From Leptobacterium flavescens (GTDB taxonomy: Bacteria; Bacteroidota; Bacteroidia; Flavobacteriales; Flavobacteriaceae), in contig NZ_JAABOO010000001.1 in assembly GCF_010671605.1 (NCBI RefSeq), positions 1,178,001 through 1,242,000 of the forward strand: a DNA stretch of 64,000 nt, in the 5' to 3' direction. The position numbers were made by a program, and so were the translations under genes. Under the pieces are notes generated by a model. It was not told the origin of the DNA. It saw nothing but the letters and a program-made list of their open reading frames with translations, and ran no database searches. Positions 54,047 to 63,046 of the stretch are shown one piece after another; within the stretch, counting starts at the first letter, position 1; each line of letters opens with the position of its first letter.

Positions 54047-54136
54047 TACCACTTAACATTCTGCTATTAAAAATAACAAATTATTTGCAGTAAATCAGGC
54101 ATTTACACTTCTAAAGCTTCAATATTCTCCCGAAAA

Positions 54137-54658
54137 TTATCTCACTCTGTGCCAATGGTTTTTTAAGAACGGTTTATAATTCTCTCCATCGAAGGCTATC
54201 TCAAAAGTTTCTATAAATTCATCTCCGGAGATCTTATTTATGGTAGATCTGGCCTTCCAGTTTCCGGGATTATTCTCTATCTCACGGGTAATAAAAACCA
54301 GTTTTTCAGAGGAGGAGAGCTTTCTGTCAAGTTCATACACATTGGTAAATCCTTCTACATGAAATTCTCTCAATACGATGGCAGAAGTATTGGAATTATA
54401 GCTGAAAATCCCAACATTCCTGTGTACTTCTCCAATGGGTTTCTGTTCTGATATCGGGAAGGAAGACTGATTTTTAAGAAAGATATAATGGTCGTTCAGA
54501 TCGTATTCATAGGTTCTGAATCCGATACCGTCTCCTGCAACTCCGCTTTCCACTCCCTGCCATTTTCCGATAAGGAAATTGAGTTCTTTAAAATGTTCCT
54601 GACTAAAAACAGATACGGAGGAAAGGGCAAGGAGACTAATAAATACTAGCTTTTTCAT
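54137..54658 (-). CDS. Exported DUF1579-like protein
   Basis: The product is 173 residues from the ATG at 54658; the frame to 54679 starts seven residues earlier with no signal logic. The signal peptide ends SVSVFSQ. The mature part opens with LNFLIGKWQGVESGVAG, the start seen in DUF1579/THAP4-like beta-barrels that measure as lipocalin-like, and continues with strands such as IVLREFHVEGFTNVYEL. Ligand and function unknown. Confidence 0.65.
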   Translation of the reverse strand: MKKLVFISLLALSSVSVFSQEHFKELNFLIGKWQGVESGVAGDGIGFRTYEYDLNDHYIFLKNQSSFPISEQKPIGEVHRNVGIFSYNSNTSAIVLREFHVEGFTNVYELDRKLSSSEKLVFITREIENNPGNWKARSTINKISGDEFIETFEIAFDGENYKPFLKNHWHRVR

Positions 54659-54730
54659 TTGTTTAAATTTTAGGTTCAAAGCAAATTAAAGCTTTTGTAT
54701 TTCCGATAGCTTGTAAAAAATAGACAGTTT

Positions 54731-55540
54731 TCAGAAATCGGCAAAGCTGATATTCTTCTGCCTGAAATATTCTTTCGGTGTTAATCCGGAGAACTCTTTA
54801 AACTCCTTATTAAAATGAGCCTGATCGTAATAGCCCATATCATATGCAAGCTGTGTCATTGTTTTATTCTCATACTCCCCTATATGGTGACAGAGGTGTA
54901 AAAAGCGGGTGGTCCTTGAAAAAACTTTGGGGCTCACACCTATGGAAGAAACAAAATATCGCTCCAGTTGTTTATAGGAAAGTCCGGTTTGTTTACAGAT
55001 GTCATCTATCGGCAGTGATCCTCTGGTATCCCGGATAAGCTTTATGGTATCGGTAATCAGGTCTGAGTTTTTTTTGGTTTTTTGCCCGTTAAGTTTCCCC
55101 ATCAGGAATTCTTCCACTCTGTTTACTTTTTCCCGGTCATCCAGATTGGTAAGAACCCCCAGATCTTTCTGATAACCTCCTTCCCATAGCTCTCCGGCAT
55201 CGGTAAGGTCGTCAATAAAACTTTTGATCGGTTTTTTAAAAAAATGGTGAGCTCCCCACGGATAAAAACGAACAGAGATAAAACCAATCTCTCCATCGGA
55301 TTCTATTTCTATAAACTTGCTCATTTGTGAAATAGCAAATCCATCCGGTTGTTTGAGCTTTCGTCCGTCTGCAAAATAATTGATAAAAGGGTCTTTGTAA
55401 TGAAACACCAGTTCTACAATTCCATCGGGAAGTATCTTTTCTTTCGGATACACCTCTTTCGGGGATTCCGATTCCATGATCCAGATAAGCTGAATATAAT
55501 CTGAAAGCGGTGCCGAAGGTGTAAATTCCTGGTATTTCAT
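54731..55540 (-). CDS. AraC-family regulator
   Basis: The 269-residue protein has an N-terminal beta domain (YQEFTPSAPLSDYIQLIWIMES ... KILPDGIVELVFHY) of the DUF6597 type and a C-terminal AraC double helix-turn-helix (LPIDDICKQTGLSYKQLERYFVSSIGVSP ... MGYYDQAHFNKEFKEFSGLTPKEYFRQ). It starts 3 bp after the molybdopterin oxidoreductase stop, suggesting cotranscription, though its target could be unrelated. Confidence 0.9.
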   Translation of the reverse strand: MKYQEFTPSAPLSDYIQLIWIMESESPKEVYPKEKILPDGIVELVFHYKDPFINYFADGRKLKQPDGFAISQMSKFIEIESDGEIGFISVRFYPWGAHHFFKKPIKSFIDDLTDAGELWEGGYQKDLGVLTNLDDREKVNRVEEFLMGKLNGQKTKKNSDLITDTIKLIRDTRGSLPIDDICKQTGLSYKQLERYFVSSIGVSPKVFSRTTRFLHLCHHIGEYENKTMTQLAYDMGYYDQAHFNKEFKEFSGLTPKEYFRQKNISFADF

Positions 55541-55543
55541 TAT

Positions 55544-57841
55544 TTATCCGTGTTTTTTTATTCTGATCACTACCGACTTGGATGTGGGGGTGTGGCTCTT
55601 ATCGGCTATACTTTTTATAGGCACCAGGATATTGGCTTCCGGGAAATAGGTAGCCGTGCATTGCTGCGGAATATTATAGGCCACTATAATAAACTTCCGG
55701 GCTATACGCTCCGTTCCTCCAAAGTCATTAATGAGATCTACAAGCTCTCCTTCTTCAAATCCGTGTTGCCTGATGTCTTCAGGATTTATCAGGATCACCC
55801 TGCGTTCGTTATAGATACCCCGGTATCTGTCATCCAATCCGTAGATAGTTGTATTAAACTGATCGTGACTGCGGATGGTCATCATCATAAACTCATTATC
55901 CTTTAAGGGGTGTTTATTCGCATGGGAAACGCTAAAACCGGCTTTCCCGCTTGCGGTACGATAATCATTATCTCTAGCGCCGTTGGGAAGGTAAAAGCCT
56001 GCCGGCTGTCTGGCTCTTTTGTTATAATCTTCAAATCCCGGAATGCAGGCTTCAATATCATCCCTGATCCGGTCGTAATGCTGCATGTATTTATCCCAGT
56101 CAGTTTTGGTATCTTTTAAAACCGCTTTGGCCATCCGGCAAACAATAAGAGGTTCGCTAATCAGTTTTTCCGATATGGGGTCCAGGCTTCCCCTGGACTG
56201 ATGTACCACTCCCATAGAATTCTCTACGGTAACAAACTGGAGTTCTTCACCGACCATATCCTTGTCCGTACGTGCCAGACAGGGAAGGATCAGTGCCTGT
56301 TTTCCGTGTACAAGATGAGAACGGTTGAGTTTGGTGGAAACATGTACGGTGAGGTTACAATTCTGTAAAGCCTGTGCCGTATAATAAGTGTCAGGAGAGG
56401 CCGAAAGGAAATTCCCTCCCATGGCAATAAACACCCTTGCCCTTCCTTCATACATAGCTTCTATACTCTCTACCGTATTATATCCTTTTTTGCGTGGCGG
56501 ACTGAACTGAAACCTGTTCTCCAGGGCATCCAGGAGTGTTTCGGGAGGTTTTTCATAGATCCCCATGGTACGATCGCCCTGAACATTACTGTGTCCGCGA
56601 ACCGGACAGGTTCCTGCTCCGGGTTTTCCGATACTTCCCTTAAGAAGCAACAGGTTAACGATCTCTTTAATGGTATTTACCGCATTTTTATGTTGGGTAA
56701 GTCCCATTGCCCAGCAGGCGATGATCTTTTTCCTGGTGCATAATATTTCGGCAACTTCCTTTAATTGTTCCAGGGGGATGCCACAAATATCGATCAGTTC
56801 ATTCAGGTCCAGCTTACGGATATGGTTCAGGTAATCTTCAACTCCCTGTGTTTTTTCATTTATAAACTCATTATCCAGTACTGATCCCGGTTTTCTGTCC
56901 TCTTCTTCCAGCATCAGTTTAACCAGTGCCTGCAGCAGGGCCATATCGCCATCGAGTTTAAGCTGCAGGTATATGTCGGTGAGTTTCGTTTTTATTCCGA
57001 GGGCGCCTTTTACTTCCTGCGGATTGCTGAAATTAAGCAGGCCGGCTTCCATAATAGGGTTGACAGAAATAATAACAGCTCCGTTCTTTTTAGCTTTTTT
57101 AAGGGCACTCAGCATTCGGGGGTGATTGGTTCCCGGGTTCTGCCCCATGATGAGGATGACTTCCGTCTGATAAAAATCCTCCAGTTTTACAGAGCCCTTC
57201 CCTATCCCCAGTGTTTCACTCAGGGCCACTCCGCTGCTCTCATGGCACATATTACTGCAATCCGGAAGATTGTTGGTCCCGAATTCGCGTACAAAGAGCT
57301 GATAGAGAAAAGCCGCTTCGTTACTCGTCCTTCCCGAAGTATAAAATACTGCTTCGTCCGGGCTCTCCAGGCTATTGAGTTCTGTTGAGATAAGCTGAAA
57401 AGCATCCGGCCAGGATATTTCTCTGTAAAAATCGCTTCCCTCCTCCAGGTACATGGGTTGGGCAATGCGTCCTTTCTTCCCGATCTCATAATCGGAAAGC
57501 TCCGAAAGGGAGGAAACGGAATTCTGCGTAAAAAACTCAGGGTCCAGTCTTTTGTTAGTAGCTTCTTCAGCAATGGCTTTGACCCCGTTTTCACAGTACT
57601 CTGCAATTTTACTGCGTTCGTCATCCGGGTCCGGCCAGGCACAACCGGGACAGTCGATCCCTCCCTTCTGATTGAGGTTTGCAAGGATCTTCAGGCCCTT
57701 TCGCAATCCGGTCTCACTCATTATATGTTTAAGCGATGAAGTTACTGCCGGCATTCCGGCAGCTACGTCCTTGGGTTTTGAAGTTTTTAAACCTGTGAAT
57801 TTTTCCGGGGTTCCGGCTTGTATATCTTTCTTTTCTGCCAT
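55544..57841 (-). CDS. YdeP/FdhF-like molybdopterin oxidoreductase
   Basis: The 765-residue protein has the N-terminal NQKGGIDCPGCAWPDPDD signature of the YdeP branch and lacks the CxxCxxxC iron-sulfur motif of classical FdhF. Molybdopterin-binding segments follow (VFYTSGRTSNEAAFLYQLFVREF; MCHESSGVALSETLGIGKGSV; ILIMGQNPGTNHPRM; IACWAMGLTQHKNAVN). A C-terminal molydop-binding domain is at about 640-760. Formate dehydrogenase activity is only predicted; E. coli YdeP is linked to acid resistance. It is flanked by fdhD and lies near a molybdate uptake operon. Confidence 0.9.
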   Translation of the reverse strand: MAEKKDIQAGTPEKFTGLKTSKPKDVAAGMPAVTSSLKHIMSETGLRKGLKILANLNQKGGIDCPGCAWPDPDDERSKIAEYCENGVKAIAEEATNKRLDPEFFTQNSVSSLSELSDYEIGKKGRIAQPMYLEEGSDFYREISWPDAFQLISTELNSLESPDEAVFYTSGRTSNEAAFLYQLFVREFGTNNLPDCSNMCHESSGVALSETLGIGKGSVKLEDFYQTEVILIMGQNPGTNHPRMLSALKKAKKNGAVIISVNPIMEAGLLNFSNPQEVKGALGIKTKLTDIYLQLKLDGDMALLQALVKLMLEEEDRKPGSVLDNEFINEKTQGVEDYLNHIRKLDLNELIDICGIPLEQLKEVAEILCTRKKIIACWAMGLTQHKNAVNTIKEIVNLLLLKGSIGKPGAGTCPVRGHSNVQGDRTMGIYEKPPETLLDALENRFQFSPPRKKGYNTVESIEAMYEGRARVFIAMGGNFLSASPDTYYTAQALQNCNLTVHVSTKLNRSHLVHGKQALILPCLARTDKDMVGEELQFVTVENSMGVVHQSRGSLDPISEKLISEPLIVCRMAKAVLKDTKTDWDKYMQHYDRIRDDIEACIPGFEDYNKRARQPAGFYLPNGARDNDYRTASGKAGFSVSHANKHPLKDNEFMMMTIRSHDQFNTTIYGLDDRYRGIYNERRVILINPEDIRQHGFEEGELVDLINDFGGTERIARKFIIVAYNIPQQCTATYFPEANILVPIKSIADKSHTPTSKSVVIRIKKHG

Positions 57842-57857
57842 AAAACAGCTAAAGTCT

Positions 57858-58682
57858 TTATAGTTCTATCCTATTTGCTCCCTGGTAGATATTAAAGCGT
57901 TCTCCGCTTAAAAAGCCTATCAGGGTCATATTAAATTCCCCGGCCAGTTCTACAGCCAGGCTGGAGGGGGCACCTACGGCCATTACAAAGGAAATTCCTG
58001 CCATCGCTGCCTTTTGTATCAGTTCAAAACTGGCACGACCGCTTAAAAGGAGCAGGTGTTTGTTTAAAGGTAAACGATCTTCCTGAAATGCGGCTCCAAT
58101 AAGCTTATCCAATGCATTGTGACGCCCGACATCTTCTCTGAGTTCCAACAATTTTCCTTCGAGGTTGAAAAGCGCTGCTGCGTGCAGGCCACCGGTCGAT
58201 TCGAACACGGCCTGCTCTTCCCGCAGGCGGGCGGGAAGGGTTTGCAAAAGCTTTGCGGGCACCTTAAAGTCTGTTTGCTGAGGATCCAGACGGCGTACGG
58301 TCCTGACTGAATCTATACTGGCCTTGCCGCAAACCCCGCAGCTGCTACTGGTATAAAAATGCCGTTCCAATTTGGTCAGATCTGCGGATGTATTATTCTT
58401 AAGTATCACATCGGCAGTATTTCCGTGATGATCTACCATAAAAACCTCATCGGGAGCAGTAATTATTCCCTCGGTAAACAAAAATCCCAGAGCCAGTTCT
58501 GCATCATTTCCGGGCGTCCGCATGGTAATGGAGATATTTTTTCCGATCAGCGGTGGTTTTGCCGAAGGAATACTCATACTTATTTCCAGCGGCTCTTCAA
58601 CGGCAAGTGTATCATTTGTTTCGGTCGACTCCGTCCCGCTAACCTTAATTATATTTTCGGTAGTTACCGATATTGATTTCAT
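57858..58682 (-). CDS. fdhD: Formate dehydrogenase accessory sulfurtransferase FdhD
   Basis: The 274-residue protein has the FdhD signature with catalytic Cys115 and Cys118 in SSSCGVCGKAS, an N-terminal GKNISITMRTPGNDAELALGFLFTEG and the C-terminal LREDVGRHNALDKLIGAAF and LSGRASFELIQKAAMAGISFV. It transfers sulfur to the molybdenum cofactor of formate-dehydrogenase-type enzymes. It lies 16 bp upstream of the oxidoreductase, its likely client, and overlaps the 103-aa gene by 4 bp. Confidence 0.95.
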   Translation of the reverse strand: MKSISVTTENIIKVSGTESTETNDTLAVEEPLEISMSIPSAKPPLIGKNISITMRTPGNDAELALGFLFTEGIITAPDEVFMVDHHGNTADVILKNNTSADLTKLERHFYTSSSCGVCGKASIDSVRTVRRLDPQQTDFKVPAKLLQTLPARLREEQAVFESTGGLHAAALFNLEGKLLELREDVGRHNALDKLIGAAFQEDRLPLNKHLLLLSGRASFELIQKAAMAGISFVMAVGAPSSLAVELAGEFNMTLIGFLSGERFNIYQGANRIEL

Positions 58683-58990
58683 ACTTTCTTTTTGAGTTCA
58701 TCATAGCAACGAAAACAGATAATTCTTCTATCAATTTTATCGTATCTCTTTGAAATTTCGTCTTCAATTACATCTATGTCATCAGGAAGATCATTTAGCA
58801 AATTATCTATTTTAAGATCTCTAATTCCTTCCAAATCCAGGTTCTCAAAACAGTTCTTACATATTTTAACCGATAGCACAGGAAAGTCATACATTTCGGA
58901 AATAATACCTTTTTCATATTCTGCATAAATGTGCTTACAAACTTCCAAAAAACTTTGTTCTCCATGCACATCACATTGAACAACTCCCAT
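58679..58990 (-). CDS. Small Cys-rich putative metal-binding protein coupled to fdhD
   Basis: The 103-residue protein has cysteine pairs spread over its length: Cys6 and Cys18, the CKNC pair near residue 45, and the CFRC pair near residue 95. This suggests one or two zinc or iron-sulfur ribbons. The middle is acidic (LPDDIDVIEDEI). It overlaps fdhD by 4 bp and heads the operon, pointing to a role with the molybdoenzyme such as metal delivery, electron transfer or regulation. No family is recognised. Confidence 0.6.
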   Translation of the reverse strand: MGVVQCDVHGEQSFLEVCKHIYAEYEKGIISEMYDFPVLSVKICKNCFENLDLEGIRDLKIDNLLNDLPDDIDVIEDEISKRYDKIDRRIICFRCYDELKKKV

Positions 58991-59110
58991 TATTTATCTT
59001 TTAAAATACATTCTACTGCAATCTATCAATTTTATCGTATCTCTTCTTGACCCTTTAATACTTAAAAGTAGGGAAATTTTGCTTACGCTAATCCTAATAA
59101 ATCACAAAGC

Positions 59111-60010
59111 TTATTTTATTTTATCGAGCAGGGTTTTAAGGTTTACTTTGTATATGTCTCCCGGGGGGCGAACCCCTTCTTTTTGGGGTGGAACAACTCC
59201 CGGGCGTTCGGAAGTAAAGTAGAGGGTTTTATCGTCCTTACTGAGTCCGGGGGCAAAATCAGCAAAAGGAGAATTCACGTTGGGCCCCAGGTTTTTCAGT
59301 TCCGACCATTTGCCGTTCCTGTTAAAGCTGATAAAGAGGTCTGGGCTTCCATTTCCTTCTGGATCCCGTACTGCCACGATCATAAAACTCTCATCGGAAG
59401 CAATCCCCGGATTACTGGCATAAATGGGCTTGCCTCTTAATCGTAAAGTGATCTTTTCGGCTTGCTGATAATCACCGTCTTTAAACCTGCTGACCATAAT
59501 GGTCCTCTCTCCACTCCTTTCGGAAACAAAATAAGCATTCCTGTTTTTTGCCATGCTTACAAAGATCTCGGTAGAATCTGAATTCATCGGTACTCCCGGA
59601 TTAATGGGCTCGGACCATTTGCCATTTACCTTCTCTACATACCAGGTATCGAAGTCCTTTTTTTCTTCTCCTTCTTTTAAGGGCCTGGTAGAACTGAAAT
59701 ACAACCGCTTTCCGTCATGGGTAAGAAAGGGATCGACATCTCTGTGCTCTTCGGTGGAAAAAGGAAGAGCTTCGGCCTCCGTCCATTTCCCGTCTTTAAA
59801 TTCGGTATACATGAGCTGCATTTGCGACCGGTCCGGACTGGTTCGGTTAAAATACATTTGCTTTTGATCTGAAGAAACGGAAGTTGCAAACTCAGGAGCA
59901 TCCAGGGAGATACTGCCTTCTCCCACAATTTGAGCCTCCATAGGCTCATCGGCCGTGCTTTTACAGGAAATTATGCAAAACACGGTCATTAAGAATATAA
60001 AATTCTTCAT
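59111..60010 (-). CDS. PD40/TolB-like beta-propeller lipoprotein
   Basis: The 299-residue lipoprotein has lipobox IISC (about residue 16). It carries repeated PD40 motifs: ATSVSSDQKQMYFNRTSPD, HDGKRLYFSSTRPLKEGEEKKDFDTWYVE, MAKNRNAYFVSERSGERT, IASDESFMIVAVRDPEGNGSPDLFIS and LSKDDKTLYFTSERPGV, about five propeller blades, with DxW/xDIY tails. The fold is typical of OmpA- or T9SS-associated PD40 proteins and binds other envelope proteins. Role unknown. Confidence 0.85.
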   Translation of the reverse strand: MKNFIFLMTVFCIISCKSTADEPMEAQIVGEGSISLDAPEFATSVSSDQKQMYFNRTSPDRSQMQLMYTEFKDGKWTEAEALPFSTEEHRDVDPFLTHDGKRLYFSSTRPLKEGEEKKDFDTWYVEKVNGKWSEPINPGVPMNSDSTEIFVSMAKNRNAYFVSERSGERTIMVSRFKDGDYQQAEKITLRLRGKPIYASNPGIASDESFMIVAVRDPEGNGSPDLFISFNRNGKWSELKNLGPNVNSPFADFAPGLSKDDKTLYFTSERPGVVPPQKEGVRPPGDIYKVNLKTLLDKIK

Positions 60011-60079
60011 AACTTGGTTTATTGGTGGTGTTCAGGTAAAAATTAAGAAATAGTGCTTATATAAAGTATTAATGAAATG

Positions 60080-61096
60080 TTATTTCTCCGTCCATTCCAT
60101 AAATTCCTTAAAGATCCTTTTCCAGTGCTTTATCTTTTCCCCATTCTTCTGTTCGGTATAAGAGTGGTCGCATTCCATACATACTTCAAAGGTCAGGTTC
60201 TTTTTTCTTTTCTGAAGGAATTGTACGGGAAGTAAATAGGCTGTCTCTATAGGTGTGCTTTCATCTTTTGTAGCAAATAAAGCATAAATAGGGATCTCCA
60301 GTTTTAGCAGGTCCTCTATCGGTGGTTGTTCATAGGAAGACCATCGTTTATTAGTGAAACCGAAATGATCCAATTCCGTAGAATTAGGATCCTCAATAAC
60401 CGATTTATACCACTCTATAATTCCCATGATATTCGCATGAGCCGAAGCATCTGTCTGTTTCCCCTTCAGGGCTTCAATGCGGTTAAAAAGGGAGAACTCG
60501 TAAAAATTGTTCAACACATTACCCGACCAGAACCCTAAATGAGTGATACTTTTATTCTTATTGGCGAGTGCCGCTGCTATCGGGCCTCCTTCGGAATGTC
60601 CATAAACGATAATTTTTTCCGGCCCCTGAAGGTGATGTTTTTTGATATGTTCGATGGAATAATGCAGTTGATTTACTCTGTATTCTCTATAGTTTCTCCT
60701 GTGATATTCCTGCGGAACTTCAAATCCGTCTTCATTGAAGATCCCTTCAATCCCGGGCTTAGGAATAATAGCGTAAGCGTATCCGTCATCCAAAGCCTTA
60801 TAATCATCATTAAACCATCTGTAGATAACCGGTTTTCCCTCTTTAATTTTATATGAAAAAATTGGATTAGGGTCGGTACCCTGAATAAAAACCACCAATT
60901 TGGATGGTTTTTTCTCATAGGACCTCAGGTAATATACAATCGTATCCTTGCCGTGAATAAGCTGTTCCTGAAGAAAACCGTATTTACTCAGGGCATCTTC
61001 AATGGTAGGAGCAAATCCGGATCTGTTATTGTTATTTTGCTGTGAAAAGCCTGATAAAGAAATAAATAAAGCGAAGAGGAGTAGGAATTGTTTCAT
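60080..61096 (-). CDS. Exported alpha/beta-hydrolase (esterase-like)
   Basis: The product is 338 residues from the ATG at 61096; the longer frame to 61183 starts without a signal peptide. It has a signal peptide (LLLFALFISLSGFSQ), and the nucleophile elbow YGHSEGG with catalytic Ser, a likely acid Asp in YALFATKDESTP, and a His in VCMECDHSYTEQKN. The strand KLVVFIQGTDPNPIF forms the oxyanion region. Probably a periplasmic or surface esterase or peptidase of the S9/S33-like type. Substrate unknown. Confidence 0.8.
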   Translation of the reverse strand: MKQFLLLFALFISLSGFSQQNNNNRSGFAPTIEDALSKYGFLQEQLIHGKDTIVYYLRSYEKKPSKLVVFIQGTDPNPIFSYKIKEGKPVIYRWFNDDYKALDDGYAYAIIPKPGIEGIFNEDGFEVPQEYHRRNYREYRVNQLHYSIEHIKKHHLQGPEKIIVYGHSEGGPIAAALANKNKSITHLGFWSGNVLNNFYEFSLFNRIEALKGKQTDASAHANIMGIIEWYKSVIEDPNSTELDHFGFTNKRWSSYEQPPIEDLLKLEIPIYALFATKDESTPIETAYLLPVQFLQKRKKNLTFEVCMECDHSYTEQKNGEKIKHWKRIFKEFMEWTEK

Positions 61097-61161
61097 GAAG
61101 TTAAAACGATTAACGGGGGTTTTTGTTACAGCGTGTTTGAGGTGTATTCTTAAATTCTGTC

Positions 61162-61677
61162 TTATAAAAACTTCAGTCCGCAATCAGGGCATTCTTTATT
61201 CTCTGCAGTAACTTTAGCTTTACATGCCGGGCATTCGCTTAAAACTTCAATGATATTAGGATCGGCTTCAATATTTCTGCTTATTTCTACTCCACTTTCC
61301 AGAATAAACCGCTCCGGTTTGGCCTCTCTGAATCTTGTCTCGTTTTTCCCAAAAAAAGAAGAGCGATTCCGCAGCCAGAATTGCTTCAGATTATTATCAG
61401 AATCCTTCACGATAAATGTGTAATGAACTAATAAAGAAAACGGGAGAGCCATTTCAGGGAAAAAACTATTTCTGGTTCCAAAAGGATTATCCTTCCAGTC
61501 TTCCGGCACAGGATTACGTACCTCTATCAATACAAGCTTCTCATTATGAATAAACTCATTTATCTCACTTAGATAGCTTTTATAAAAATAGTAATTGCGC
61601 CTGAAAACTTTGTAATTGAAGAATATCGTCGAAAAAAGGATTCCAAAAACAAACATTCCTATTAAAAATTGATCCAT
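61162..61677 (-). CDS. Membrane-anchored protein with C-terminal zinc ribbon
   Basis: The 171-residue protein has one N-terminal membrane helix (FLIGMFVFGILFSTIFFNYKVF), a middle beta-rich region (LRNRSSFFGKNETRFREAKPERFI), and a C-terminal zinc ribbon CPACKAKVTAENKECPDCGLKFL with four Cys. It starts 22 bp after the DUF2071 gene on the same strand. No family is recognised. The ribbon probably faces the cytoplasm or serves as a protein contact. Confidence 0.7.
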   Translation of the reverse strand: MDQFLIGMFVFGILFSTIFFNYKVFRRNYYFYKSYLSEINEFIHNEKLVLIEVRNPVPEDWKDNPFGTRNSFFPEMALPFSLLVHYTFIVKDSDNNLKQFWLRNRSSFFGKNETRFREAKPERFILESGVEISRNIEADPNIIEVLSECPACKAKVTAENKECPDCGLKFL

Positions 61678-61699
61678 TGATATTATCGTTTATTTATAT

Positions 61700-62410
61700 T
61701 CAAACAATACTACTCTTATTCTCAACCGTTATTTCAGAGCCTTCAGCCAGCATTACCGAAACAGGTTGCAGTTTATTGAGAAAACCGAATTGACTTCCAT
61801 AGGTCTTTTCAAAATCCACCGAAATTTTACAGTCCTTCACTTCATATTGCTGCCATCTGGGATGAGTAACTTCGTATTCGTAGCTCTTTTTATTGTTTAT
61901 TCTGGTATATCCCCAATAGTGTTCTGTAATAAATTCGGCTTCACTGCCCTGAAGGATCTCCGTGGGCTCTCTGGACGCTTCCACCTTAAAGGAATTCCAT
62001 ATTCCGGCGGTTTTCCATTGGTATTCCACAGTTCTCAGTTCTTCTTTTTCCTCCCATACATGATCCATTTCCAAAGTCTGATAGTGTTCTTTATACACCG
62101 AATTAGCAATAAAGGTCAGGGCCGGTTTGGGTACGATCTCTTTTATAAAAACCACTCCCCTCCTGTCTTCACCTCCTAAAGGACGCTTTACATAAAACCT
62201 GAGGTTGACCTCCTCAAAATTCACATGACCAGGGAATTTGAGTCCAAGCAACTTAGTATTTACAAACATAAAGCCCACCAGACTCAGGTAACATCTGCCG
62301 TTCCATAGGTCGAGTTCCGTTCCGAAAGGGATATAATCGGAAAGAAGAGATGCATCGATCTCATAATTGGCAATGGCCAGTTTTCTCCATTCTGCTTTTA
62401 GGAAGCTCAT
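61700..62410 (-). CDS. DUF2071-family protein (YqjF-like)
   Basis: The 236-residue protein matches the DUF2071 pattern: FLKAEWRKLAIANYEIDASLLSDYIPFGTELDLWNGRCYLSLVGFMF near the start, HVNFEEVNLRFYVKR, GVVFIKEIVPKPALTFIANSVYKE, and a C-terminal SEAEFITEHYWGYTRIN. Members are cytoplasmic with an acetoacetate-decarboxylase-like fold, and some affect DinF-type or iron responses. Activity unknown. Confidence 0.85.
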   Translation of the reverse strand: MSFLKAEWRKLAIANYEIDASLLSDYIPFGTELDLWNGRCYLSLVGFMFVNTKLLGLKFPGHVNFEEVNLRFYVKRPLGGEDRRGVVFIKEIVPKPALTFIANSVYKEHYQTLEMDHVWEEKEELRTVEYQWKTAGIWNSFKVEASREPTEILQGSEAEFITEHYWGYTRINNKKSYEYEVTHPRWQQYEVKDCKISVDFEKTYGSQFGFLNKLQPVSVMLAEGSEITVENKSSIV

Positions 62411-62496
62411 ATTGGTTTAGTCAGAAACACGTTCGATTGCATTCACAATCCGTTTGTTGAACTAAAGATAAGTATTTGAAGGTGGTTCAGAAAGAC

Positions 62497-63024
62497 CTAC
62501 TTTAAAGTATTTAGCATTCCCTGAATACGTCTTTCAGTTTCCTCTTTGGTGATTCCGTCATAATAATCCTTAACCAAAGGATGATCAGAACTCTCATGTG
62601 GAAAGATCTCAGGTCTGCTGTTTCCTTTTTTTGTCATAACATCCGTAGGGATCATTGCAGCTTCCTCATATTGGGGGATACTATTACACAACCAACCGAA
62701 ATAGCCTGTTTCGTGATTCTCGTTATTGAAATTTGACTTATAATCGTTGTAACTTTTCTCACTTAAGGATACCCATACTCCATATTCAAGGTCTTCGCAG
62801 TGATCATTAACTTTTTGAAAGAGTACTACCCTGATAAAACGGTCTGTCTGATCTTCATATCTGATCTCACAAAAATCAGGGTTCAGTTCTGCAATAGTTG
62901 ATTTTTGATGTTCGGTAAGGTATTCATAAGGATCAGGAGATCTAAAACCTAAAGCTGGCCAGTCATCATGAATCTGACCACATTCTGAGCACTTATATTT
63001 TAATTGTTCTTCTTTTCCTTCCAA
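62497..63024 (-). CDS. DUF2199-family protein
   Basis: The 175-residue protein has the DUF2199 signature at the N-terminus: a zinc-knuckle-like CSECG, then HDDWPALGFRSPDPYEYLTEHQK, followed by FIRVVLFQKVNDHCEDLEYGVWVSLSEKSYN. Only one CxxC is seen, so the zinc site may be partial. Members are widespread and of unknown function. It lies 22 bp after the dnaE stop on the same strand and may be cotranscribed. Confidence 0.85.
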   Translation of the reverse strand: MEGKEEQLKYKCSECGQIHDDWPALGFRSPDPYEYLTEHQKSTIAELNPDFCEIRYEDQTDRFIRVVLFQKVNDHCEDLEYGVWVSLSEKSYNDYKSNFNNENHETGYFGWLCNSIPQYEEAAMIPTDVMTKKGNSRPEIFPHESSDHPLVKDYYDGITKEETERRIQGMLNTLK

Positions 63025-63046
63025 AATACACTAATACAAAACCCCG

